Shown here: piece after piece, positions 19,315 to 27,581 of the stretch
Numbering within the stretch: position 1 is the stretch's first letter
Layout of the letters: every line of letters starts with the position of its first letter
NCBI RefSeq assembly: GCF_000316605.1
Contig: NC_019683.1
Span: 2,588,036 to 2,652,035 of the forward strand
Source: [Leptolyngbya] sp. PCC 7376
GTDB lineage: Bacteria > Cyanobacteriota > Cyanobacteriia > Cyanobacteriales > MRBY01
Direction of reading: 5' to 3'
DNA: 64,000 nucleotides
Made by a program: the position numbers and the translations under genes
The notes under the pieces: generated by a model
Databases searched by the model: none
The model's input: only the letters and a program-made list of their open reading frames with translations
What the model was told of the DNA's origin: nothing

Positions 19315-21849
19315 ATGAATATTTTTTTTAAATTAATTTGCCATCTAAATTATCATTCTAAAGGGAAACCGGTGCGGCGATCGCCTCGGTCAGAGGGAGG
19401 GTATGTTTTATTTGTCATTATGATGATTTCATTATCAACCCTAGGTTTACTTGCGGCCTACGCGAAAATCACCCACGTTGATAAGATGCGCTCAACCTCT
19501 TCGTTTGAGGGGAATACCGCTTTCTATGCTGCCGAAGCGAGTTTAAATTTAAAAGTTGAAGATATTCGCCAGAAATTTGCAGGCTACAATACACCGAATG
19601 GCACCCCACCCACTGACATTACGTCCTGTTTTGATTTAGACGCCACAAATGATGGCACGAATGACTTTGGCTGCGACATCGAAACATTTGTATCTAGCTC
19701 CTCAGACCAAGCCGCCTTTGAGGCAGCGTCTTACGTCATTGCAAAAAATAATGGCCAGCCAACCATTGGTACAGTGCCACGGGGCGAAGCATTTCAAAAT
19801 TTGAATATGCAAGAGTATGGTTTTGCGATCCATGCCGTTGCAAAAAAAACCGTTGCGGCTGATTCCGAGCTAGGTGCCAGCTTAAAAATGGATATTAAAA
19901 GTCGACTGATTCCAATGTTTCAGTTTGCCGCTTTTTATGCTAACGATCTTGAGATTTTGCCAGGTCCTACGATGAATTTGCGAGGGCCAGTCCATACTAA
20001 TGGTTCGCTTTATCTCGGAGCTGGTGGTACGTTGTTTGTTCATAACCAAGTGACTCTTACTGGCGAACTATACAACAGTCGAAAAAACAAAAATTCGACC
20101 TACTCGGAGGGTAAAGTTCAGATTAAAGATGCGGCAGGCAATTGGCAAAATCTATTGTCTGGTGGTACTGGCAGCACATCTCAAACAAATAGTGCAATGA
20201 ATCCAGAGCTAGTGGATAGCACTTGGGGCACGCAGGTACAAACAGATCTTGAACCTGTGATCATTCCATCTCCTTCATTTATTGATGCGACTGGTGCTTA
20301 CTATACAAATGGAGATCTTCGGATCGAATACAAGCCTGCGGATACGGCGACTAATAACACAGATTATTTGGCGACAGTTCCTTTCGAAATTCAAGTGCCG
20401 GATAGTAGTACAGGAACCCATGAACAGCTCACAGAAGGTCAATTGCGGAGTTTACGACAGCCTGTAATGGTGGGTCGAGATGTGGAGCAGGCAGGATATT
20501 GTAATGCTGTTAGTGAACCCAGTATTTCGGCACTGACCTCGGACAACGAAGTGAAGCGATATATTGTTGAAGCACTACAAACGGCGATCGCCTCCCAAGT
20601 AGAACCGCTCCAATTTACTACGCTAGATACCAGCATGAGTGATGCAGAGTTTGCCAATCTTAAAGCAAGTTTCGACACAGCTCTGACTGCTCGTTTGGAT
20701 GCACAGCTGAATTTCACGAGTATTTTATCTAGTGGTGATACAGCCCAAATTGCATCTCTAAATAGTATTGTTGACTCGACGCAACTCAACATTTTAGATA
20801 ATTTATCCCCCGAACAAATTGCGGCCATTTCTTATCAAGGCACCGACCCCGATGATGGCAGCACAATCGAATTAGGAGAGCGCTGTTTTGTTGCAGCACC
20901 TCTGCGGGATATTGGTCGTGATTCTTCTAGTCATCAGTCTCCCTATCGTTATTACAATGACCGCGAAGGTCGCGAGATGCGTCTGTTACAGATGAATATC
21001 GAGAGTTTAACGGTCTGGAATCGTGATGGTGTTTACGTGGAGTTTAATAGTGGAGCTGTCCAAAACCTCAACAGTGGTCAGGGTTTTAGCTCAGATGAAT
21101 CATTATTTGAACGCATCGAGCCAGATGGTAATGCAGTCGCTAACTCTTTTCAGAGTCTCGGTTTAGCATCCAGTGATACCAGTGAAGGTGGACTTGTTTT
21201 CCATGCCACTGTTGATCAAACAACCTATCCTGATGCAGCAGGTGTTGATAGCCCCTACGGCTTTGTCCTAACAAAAGGCGAACAACTGATGGGCTTAGCA
21301 GGCACTGCCAGTAACCCCGAAAATACCGGACTCACATTTGTTAGTGACCATGGCGTATATGTCCAAGGCGATTACAATATCGTCAATAAACAGCCAGCCA
21401 GTGTCTTAGCCGACTCGCTAAATGTTTTATCTAATGCTTGTCGCAACCAAGACGGCATGATCAATAAAAAGTCAGGGAAAAATTGCAACCCAGATATTAA
21501 CAACGAAGATACAAAATCTAATGGCGCCACCACTGAAATCAATAGTGCATTTCTAGCAGGCACTGATATTACGGTTCCGAATGGCGGTAATGGTGGTTAT
21601 AACGGCGGACTTGAGAACTATCCGCGTTTTGCAGAGAGTTGGTCTGGTAAAACCCTAAGATATCGTGGTTCCTTTGTCAGTCTAGGTACATCACAGCATG
21701 TCTCCGGGAAATGGAGTAGCCAAAAGTATAATCCTCCAGGACGTGATTGGGAATACGATTTGGACTTTAATAATGCAGATAATCTACCGCCTCTCTCCCC
21801 TCGCTTTGTCCACGTTAAGCAGTCATCTTTTGAACGCTATCTCGATTAA
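19315..21849 (+). CDS. Large PilX-like pilus-assembly protein
   Basis: 844 residues. A hydrophobic segment near residues 28-47 (GGYVLFVIMMISLSTLGLLAAYA) is followed by TSSFEGNTAFYAAEASLNLKVEDIRQKF, matching the PilX N-terminal signature in which FYAAEAG follows the helix. The remaining 750 residues are extracytoplasmic in prediction: a beta-rich part with NLRGPVHTNGSLYLGAGG (found in many Gram-negative PilX-associated proteins), a helical insertion around residues 410-500, and a C-terminal domain with GVYVQGDYNI and Cys pairs. It lacks a canonical GFTLxE cleavage site. As the largest member of the cluster it may sit at the pilus tip or be an adhesin; that is inference. Confidence 0.75.
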   Translation: MNIFFKLICHLNYHSKGKPVRRSPRSEGGYVLFVIMMISLSTLGLLAAYAKITHVDKMRSTSSFEGNTAFYAAEASLNLKVEDIRQKFAGYNTPNGTPPTDITSCFDLDATNDGTNDFGCDIETFVSSSSDQAAFEAASYVIAKNNGQPTIGTVPRGEAFQNLNMQEYGFAIHAVAKKTVAADSELGASLKMDIKSRLIPMFQFAAFYANDLEILPGPTMNLRGPVHTNGSLYLGAGGTLFVHNQVTLTGELYNSRKNKNSTYSEGKVQIKDAAGNWQNLLSGGTGSTSQTNSAMNPELVDSTWGTQVQTDLEPVIIPSPSFIDATGAYYTNGDLRIEYKPADTATNNTDYLATVPFEIQVPDSSTGTHEQLTEGQLRSLRQPVMVGRDVEQAGYCNAVSEPSISALTSDNEVKRYIVEALQTAIASQVEPLQFTTLDTSMSDAEFANLKASFDTALTARLDAQLNFTSILSSGDTAQIASLNSIVDSTQLNILDNLSPEQIAAISYQGTDPDDGSTIELGERCFVAAPLRDIGRDSSSHQSPYRYYNDREGREMRLLQMNIESLTVWNRDGVYVEFNSGAVQNLNSGQGFSSDESLFERIEPDGNAVANSFQSLGLASSDTSEGGLVFHATVDQTTYPDAAGVDSPYGFVLTKGEQLMGLAGTASNPENTGLTFVSDHGVYVQGDYNIVNKQPASVLADSLNVLSNACRNQDGMINKKSGKNCNPDINNEDTKSNGATTEINSAFLAGTDITVPNGGNGGYNGGLENYPRFAESWSGKTLRYRGSFVSLGTSQHVSGKWSSQKYNPPGRDWEYDLDFNNADNLPPLSPRFVHVKQSSFERYLD

Positions 21850-21864
21850 TTATTCGCTTAGAAT

Positions 21865-22161
21865 ATGGCTGAAAAGCTGATGCTGCCCGATTATAAACAG
21901 CTACATTTAGCCTCTATCTGCCATGAAGCAGAAATCAAGAATAGTCAAATATGTGGGTGCTTTGACTGCTTGTCAATTTTTGAGCCGCAGCGCATCTCAG
22001 AATGGATTGATGAACTGTCCAATGCAGAAGGAATTAGCGGGAGGACAGCTGTTTGCCCAATCTGCGGTACCGATTCTGTGTTGCCGGACTCTTCTATTGA
22101 GGTGCCTTTAGATCAGGCACTACTGGAAGGAATGCATCAGGTGTGGTGTCAGGTTACGTAA
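21865..22161 (+). CDS. Small cytoplasmic zinc-binding-like protein
   Basis: 98 residues. Two cysteine pairs are visible: CGCFDC (residues 31-36) and CPICGTD (near residues 69-73). With the intervening FEPQRISEWIDE they match a family of small cytoplasmic proteins (pattern CGCFYC ... EW.D ... CP.CG.DSV) presumed to bind zinc. The conserved DSVLPDSS and the tail LDQALLEGMHQVW agree with that family. It begins 15 bp after the stop of the PilX-like gene, so it may be the last gene of that transcript, though a role in pili is not implied by the sequence. Confidence 0.75.
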   Translation: MAEKLMLPDYKQLHLASICHEAEIKNSQICGCFDCLSIFEPQRISEWIDELSNAEGISGRTAVCPICGTDSVLPDSSIEVPLDQALLEGMHQVWCQVT

Positions 22162-22162
22162 T

Positions 22163-22489
22163 CTAAAATAGGCGGCGATCGCCCTGTCCCCAAAAACCAT
22201 CATATTTTGTGATCGTCAGATCATTTTCAACTGTGATTTGGCAAGCTAGGCGGCGCTGTTTCTCCGGGTTATGGGGAGGGAAAGAAAGCCGCGCTTTTTC
22301 TTTCCAATTTCTCTCCGGTAACTCCCCCTCAATCTCGACAGCACAAGTTCCACAAGAACCAATCCCCATACAGTTGATGATATTTGCTTTGCCGTTATAG
22401 AGGGCTGCATTATGCTTGAGGAGAACTTTACGAAGGTTTTCTCCTACGTCACAGGTAATGATTTGATCGCCGAAAATAATCTTTGGCAT
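22163..22489 (-). CDS. 2Fe-2S ferredoxin
   Basis: 108 residues. The cluster ligands are Cys40, Cys46, Cys49 (NCMGIGSCGTCAVEIEG) and Cys83 (RRLACQ), a variant spacing (C-x5-C-x2-C) found in a group of cyanobacterial 2Fe-2S proteins distinct from photosynthetic ferredoxin PetF. It would carry single electrons in the cytoplasm; its partner is unknown. The stop is 2 bp from that of the convergent small zinc-binding-like gene. The promoter must lie in the 100-bp gap after the CHAT gene. Confidence 0.85.
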   Translation of the reverse strand: MPKIIFGDQIITCDVGENLRKVLLKHNAALYNGKANIINCMGIGSCGTCAVEIEGELPERNWKEKARLSFPPHNPEKQRRLACQITVENDLTITKYDGFWGQGDRRLF

Positions 22490-22589
22490 AGGTTAAAAAT
22501 ATCGAGCCACGAAAGAACTGTAAATAGTCTATAAAATCTAGCCTCTAAACATATTGCTCAGAGAAAAAAACGCGCGGCGATCGCCTGAT

Positions 22590-25500
22590 CTACCAAGGAC
22601 TACCAATCAACGTAAACGCTGACCAATAGTAAGGATGAGCAAGGGAATTAGATGTTGGAGCAGTGAAATTACCCGATAGCTCTATCGAATAAGGAGAACG
22701 AGTACCGCCCCGTAGCTGATTGCCATCAATCCTCACATCACCACGAATAAGCGCGATTTGGGCCTGTCGTAGCGCTTCAGCTTTAGTACGAATATTAGGG
22801 TCGCGCAGATTTTGATAAAACTCACTCATCAGCGCCATTGTGCCCACATCACTCACCTCCCAGAGGCTGGCCACAGCAGAACGTACCCCTGCCTGAATTG
22901 CCAGTCCACCAAAACCCAGCTCTGCCTCCGGATTTCCCAAAGCTGTTTGACAAGCACTCAGCACCAACAGCTCCACAGGCGGCTCTCGAAACCATTGCAA
23001 TTGCTTCATTTCACTAATTGCCAATTGCTCTTCACCCCAAAGTTGAATATAGGAGTTCTGGAGATTACCGCCTTGAAAACTGGCATGAGTAGCCAGATGA
23101 ATAATGCCGGGATTAATCTCATCGCGAGCAGCAAGCAAATTCTCTTCCGTAAACTCTTCATTTAGAAAATAACGAGAATTATCAAATTGCTGCGTAATCA
23201 GCTCTAATTCTGTTGGCACAGCAGGCAAATCATTCAGCTCAGAGAAACTAGATGCCCCCATCGCCAACATCTCTCGGTCATGCAGGGGGCGATAGCTGGT
23301 ATCTGTCAAACTCAGATTAGGGGTGATACTCAGACTATATTTTTCGATGAGATATTGCTCTCCATCATATAAAGCAGCCCAAGGCACACTCCGTAAATCT
23401 CGTCCTAAGGAAATCAATAAATTACTGATCTCTTCCTCTCGCAATGTTTCTTCAATCGGCTCAAACACTTGTTGATGAATGCTTTCTAAGGCGCGATCTA
23501 GACGTCGCCGAAAAATTTGATTAGGCGTTATCGCAACTCTGAGGAGTTCACGTTCGAGCTGTTTGAGTTGTCTGCGAGTGATGGGAAGCGTTTTCACCAC
23601 AATTTCATCGTTAGCAGTCGTGATAATCACCTCAAGGGGATCTTCGCCATTTGTTTGCCCTGGAATTTGACCTAACCAAGGTTTGAGCGTATCTATTTTG
23701 TGATTATTTTTAGTGCGACTAAGCTGTACACTTTGTGGCTCATTATCTGACGCCAAATTGTTACTTATCGGACGAAAGCGTAAAGAAAGATAAGCAGTTT
23801 TTGTGTCTGTTTGTGCATCAAGATTCCCGAGGAGACTTTGTGATTGTTCTGGAGTGAAAGGAGACGGCAAATTTTGTCCCAAATAATCACCATATTCTGC
23901 AGCTTGTTCGACTTCTGCAGTCAGAAATGTGTCTCCATTTGTAACAATGGCATCTGGCTTATTTTGTCCACCAACCTCTGGTGTGGTTCCTCCGATCTCA
24001 GAGTCTTCATTATCGACTCCATCAGAACCTTCTTCTGGATTATCGGCAGTGATACTACTGTCATCTATCCCTTCGGCGATCACCTCCGAACTGTCTACAG
24101 TATCAATGCCTTCAGAGCCTTCTCCAAAAATGCCAGTATCTTCTTCGATGATAAAATCGGAGTCTTCGAAAAATGAATTAAGAAATGGGTCTAAAAATAG
24201 ATCAATAAAAGGATCAGTGAAAGTTTCACCTTCACTTACTAAAGTGACATCATCTGTATTGTTGAGCGTAAACACGACGATACCAGTATCCGCAAATACG
24301 AAAACATCAAAAGCTCCAACAATCCCGTTCGCACTGGCAGGAAAAGCAGCTTCACCAAAAATATCAGTGACGGTGAAAAAATCGATAGGATTAGTGCTGG
24401 CTCCAGTAACAGGGGCAAGGAAATCAACATCGATTCCTTCTAATGAATTACCAAAAATGGCCTCTTCGGCAAAAACAATTAACTCTTGAGAAAACGCTGT
24501 ATTGGTGAGTGCGGTCTGATTATCGCCTGCAAGGATAAAGAGTTCAGTCCCCTGAAATTCCACTGCTCCTAAGTCAACTATCCCAACTTGGCGATCGCCA
24601 CCTCGCTGCTCAAAAGAACTCGAAACAAAAGAATCATCACCAACATCAAAGGCAGGACTACTGGGGAGCAATAAATGTGTTTGTAGAGGAGTTGTGCCAG
24701 TATTGGGGTCACCAGTTTCAGAGCCACCATAGTCTCCCAACGGAGCAAGTAGCGGATCTACATTCAGTACTCCAGCGCCTGCAACACTACCATCTTGTAC
24801 AAGATTAAATCCAAAGACAGTCGGCGTTGCTCCACTCCAATCTCCCCCAATGCTATTGGTAATAATACTATTTGTAAGATTGGCTGTGCCTCCTCCTGCT
24901 CTGCGTACTCCTCCACCTCCAGCAGGTTGTGTAGAGTTACCAGAGATAGTGGAATTATTGATGTTTACTATTCCACTGAGATCGTAAATTCCCCCTCCAG
25001 AAGTCGTAGCAGTATTACCAGAGATAGTGGAATTATTGATGTTTACTGTTCCAACGTTGTCAATACCTCCACCTGAACCTGAAGAAGCAGAATTAGAAAA
25101 AATACTAGAGTTATTAATAGTTAGTGAACCAAAATTAGAAGCTCCTCCACCAGCAGAAGCGTCATTATTAGAGATATTAGAATCATTAACATCTATTATT
25201 CCTGTTCCAGCATTATAAATTCCTCCTCCGAAGAAACTAGATGTATTACCAGAGATAGTGGAACTATTAATATTTACTGTTCCATCATTACTAATTCCTC
25301 CACCTAAATTAGAGGCAGAATTATTCTCAATAGTGGAATTATTAATATTTACTGTTCCCAAGCTATTTTGAATACCTCCTCCATTAAGGGAAGCCATATT
25401 GCCAGAAACAGTAGAACTATTGATATTTACCGTTGCAATATTAGTGTAAATGCCAGCACCAGTACTTGCTGTATTACCAGAAATAATAGAGTTATTAATG

Positions 25501-27380
25501 TTTACTATTCCTGTTCCAGCGGTAAAAATCCCACCACCATTGAATGCAGAACCATTCCGAATTGTTATGTCTTCAATCGTGGCAGTAGGTGCAAGAATAT
25601 TAAAAATTCGGCTGGAACCATTGCCATCAACCGCAAAAAATTGTCCTGTTCCATCTAAGACCAAATTATCCGTTGTCCAGGCGATTTCTCCTGTGGTTAG
25701 CACAACATTCCCTGAGATTGTAGGGATAATTAAATCTCCAGCTACGGCCGCAGAAAATGCCTCACGTAAAGAATCAGGGCCATTATCATTTAGATTTTGA
25801 ACGAGGATCGTCGCTAATCTTCCTTCCCAAGTGGCAAGAGTTTCTAGGGTGAAAGGGTTACTCGCTTCGATATCGCCAGTGCTATATTCCAGATCCCAAT
25901 TTCCATCAAATTCAGCACTACCAGTGACATCTAAAGAGGCAGCAACGTCTGTCTCAGTTAGCTCTGCCAACTGAGTGAGTAGCGCTTCGCCATCCATCCC
26001 CAAAGCGGTAAAACAACTATAGAGTAACAAATCTGCGCCATTCCCCAAAACCGATCGCCACTGTTGTAGTTGAGCTTGATAGGCTTCTAGGGTTGCACCA
26101 TCAACTAAGTCACTACCGAGCCAAAAATAACCTTCATTACCTTCTGCAACGATATTGATCGCATCGAGAGTTTCACCCGTTGCAGCAAATTCTAAGAGAG
26201 CATTGGTAACGGCATCTAAACCAGCTTCTTGTTTCAAAACGATGGTTGCAATGGTTCCCGATTCACCACCGAAAAGTAGTTGGTCAGGATTATCAGCCCG
26301 CTGATCAATAAATGTATAACCAAGCGAATCTTCCAAATTATCTCGGAAACGCACAACGGTTAAACCGCCACGACTGGATTCACCTGCTTCAATTAGAGAA
26401 AAATCAGTGGGAGTCACACGCCCAGTCGCCATCAATTGCACGGTATCGGCTTGAACTGTCCCGGCAATGCCAACATCACCAGCATTAAAAGCAATATTTT
26501 CTCCATTTTGTTTGAGAGAAACTTCTCCAGTCTCACCAACTGAAACTGTTTCACTAGAACCTGTCAGATATTGCGGTAGATCGGTTGTGGTGAAGACTTG
26601 CAGATCATTAGGGAGAAGCGTTCCGCCAATAGGTGCAGCATCGAGAGCTAGGGACAGTAAATTACCGGGTTGGGATATTTTGATTTGTCGTTGTTCTGGG
26701 ATGGCAGTCAAACTGATATTGCCATTGGGTGCAGACAAAGTCCCCAGATTGAGTACGCTACTGCCCACCAACCATAGTGACTCATTAGCTGGCACTGCGA
26801 GATTCCCTTGATTGAGAATCATGCCTGTCGCATCGTCAAACACAAAACTGGTGGGGTTTCCGTTCAGGGCAGCATAGTTATTAGTACCAAAACTCTGGAG
26901 AAAGTCTTCGCCAAAGCCAATTCTTGTGGACGTTGTTGCAGTGAAACTACCGCCAATATCAAGCTGAGCATTAGCGCCAAAAATCAGGCCAGCAGGATTG
27001 ACGAGAAATAAGTTGGCATCGCTTTCATTGACCCGTAGTAAACCATCAATAAAAGAGGGATTGCCACCACTGATTCTGGAAAGAATATTTTGAATATTAG
27101 GGTCGGCAAAGAAAGTCGCGCTTTGGCTCGGAGATAAATTAAAGTCGGAAAAATTATGGAAAAGATTTGCGGTATCACCGGATAGGCTACCGCCCAGAAT
27201 CTCAAAGTCTGAGCCAGTTTGGTTGACAATGGTACCTGTGCCATCCCCTGCTGGGGTAATTTGGGCGATCGCCTGTTGCTGGGGCTCCAGAAAAACGAAG
27301 GGCAACGTTGGAATAGCAAGCAGAAAAAAAGAAATATTGGAGCGAAACAAAACGAGCACCTCGGTCTTAGCCCCTAACAC
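22590..27380 (-). CDS. Exported haemagglutination-domain / DUF4347 / beta-helix / CHAT protease
   Basis: 1596 residues from a GTG start. An N-terminal hydrophobic signal (FFLLAIPTLPFVFL, ending near AIAQ) leads into a two-partner-secretion (filamentous-haemagglutinin N-terminal) domain: GTGTIVNQTGSDFEILGGSLSG, LFHNFSDFNL, ILSRISGGNPSFIDG, LFLVNPAGLIFG. Residues about 365-510 match DUF4347 (GYFWLGSDL, LLLYSCFTALGMDG). Residues about 560-900 are a parallel beta-helix with repeated VNINNSTISGN turns. After an acidic linker, the C-terminal 350 residues form a CHAT peptidase: His1432 in HLATHASF and Cys1477 in VLSACQTALGN, then a C-terminal YYWSAFTLIGSPW. This implies a secreted or surface caspase-like protease. 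No TpsB transporter lies in the window. Confidence 0.88.
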   Translation of the reverse strand: MLGAKTEVLVLFRSNISFFLLAIPTLPFVFLEPQQQAIAQITPAGDGTGTIVNQTGSDFEILGGSLSGDTANLFHNFSDFNLSPSQSATFFADPNIQNILSRISGGNPSFIDGLLRVNESDANLFLVNPAGLIFGANAQLDIGGSFTATTSTRIGFGEDFLQSFGTNNYAALNGNPTSFVFDDATGMILNQGNLAVPANESLWLVGSSVLNLGTLSAPNGNISLTAIPEQRQIKISQPGNLLSLALDAAPIGGTLLPNDLQVFTTTDLPQYLTGSSETVSVGETGEVSLKQNGENIAFNAGDVGIAGTVQADTVQLMATGRVTPTDFSLIEAGESSRGGLTVVRFRDNLEDSLGYTFIDQRADNPDQLLFGGESGTIATIVLKQEAGLDAVTNALLEFAATGETLDAINIVAEGNEGYFWLGSDLVDGATLEAYQAQLQQWRSVLGNGADLLLYSCFTALGMDGEALLTQLAELTETDVAASLDVTGSAEFDGNWDLEYSTGDIEASNPFTLETLATWEGRLATILVQNLNDNGPDSLREAFSAAVAGDLIIPTISGNVVLTTGEIAWTTDNLVLDGTGQFFAVDGNGSSRIFNILAPTATIEDITIRNGSAFNGGGIFTAGTGIVNINNSIISGNTASTGAGIYTNIATVNINSSTVSGNMASLNGGGIQNSLGTVNINNSTIENNSASNLGGGISNDGTVNINSSTISGNTSSFFGGGIYNAGTGIIDVNDSNISNNDASAGGGASNFGSLTINNSSIFSNSASSGSGGGIDNVGTVNINNSTISGNTATTSGGGIYDLSGIVNINNSTISGNSTQPAGGGGVRRAGGGTANLTNSIITNSIGGDWSGATPTVFGFNLVQDGSVAGAGVLNVDPLLAPLGDYGGSETGDPNTGTTPLQTHLLLPSSPAFDVGDDSFVSSSFEQRGGDRQVGIVDLGAVEFQGTELFILAGDNQTALTNTAFSQELIVFAEEAIFGNSLEGIDVDFLAPVTGASTNPIDFFTVTDIFGEAAFPASANGIVGAFDVFVFADTGIVVFTLNNTDDVTLVSEGETFTDPFIDLFLDPFLNSFFEDSDFIIEEDTGIFGEGSEGIDTVDSSEVIAEGIDDSSITADNPEEGSDGVDNEDSEIGGTTPEVGGQNKPDAIVTNGDTFLTAEVEQAAEYGDYLGQNLPSPFTPEQSQSLLGNLDAQTDTKTAYLSLRFRPISNNLASDNEPQSVQLSRTKNNHKIDTLKPWLGQIPGQTNGEDPLEVIITTANDEIVVKTLPITRRQLKQLERELLRVAITPNQIFRRRLDRALESIHQQVFEPIEETLREEEISNLLISLGRDLRSVPWAALYDGEQYLIEKYSLSITPNLSLTDTSYRPLHDREMLAMGASSFSELNDLPAVPTELELITQQFDNSRYFLNEEFTEENLLAARDEINPGIIHLATHASFQGGNLQNSYIQLWGEEQLAISEMKQLQWFREPPVELLVLSACQTALGNPEAELGFGGLAIQAGVRSAVASLWEVSDVGTMALMSEFYQNLRDPNIRTKAEALRQAQIALIRGDVRIDGNQLRGGTRSPYSIELSGNFTAPTSNSLAHPYYWSAFTLIGSPW
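24940..25540 (-). repeat. Imperfect tandem repeats coding for beta-helix coils
   Basis: About nine imperfect copies of a roughly 60-bp unit containing GTTAATATTAATAATTCC and ATCTCTGGTAATAC-like blocks (minus strand), each encoding one V-N-I-N-N-S-T-I-S-G-N coil of the beta-helix in the CHAT protein. Unit spacing varies, so this is protein-level repetition and not a CRISPR. Confidence 0.75.
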
Positions 27381-27581
27381 CAGGGAGATGTCTGAGGGTA
27401 ATATTACGGCTCATTGTACCGACAGAAATCTAGTTTATGCGTAAAATTACACAAACACTTTCATTAAGAAAATCTCTGGCGATCGCCACCAACCATGCCC
27501 GGAAAACTTGGGCCACAGGAAAGTAGATAAAGATTCGCTATTTATTTTTTTATTTCAGGCGATCGCCGCCATGCTTAATCA

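Noticed and set aside
24940-25540. Regular repeats that could resemble a CRISPR array
   Set aside because: Unit length varies, the repeats are imperfect and keep one reading frame, and they code for beta-helix coils of the CHAT protein; there are no unique spacers or cas genes.
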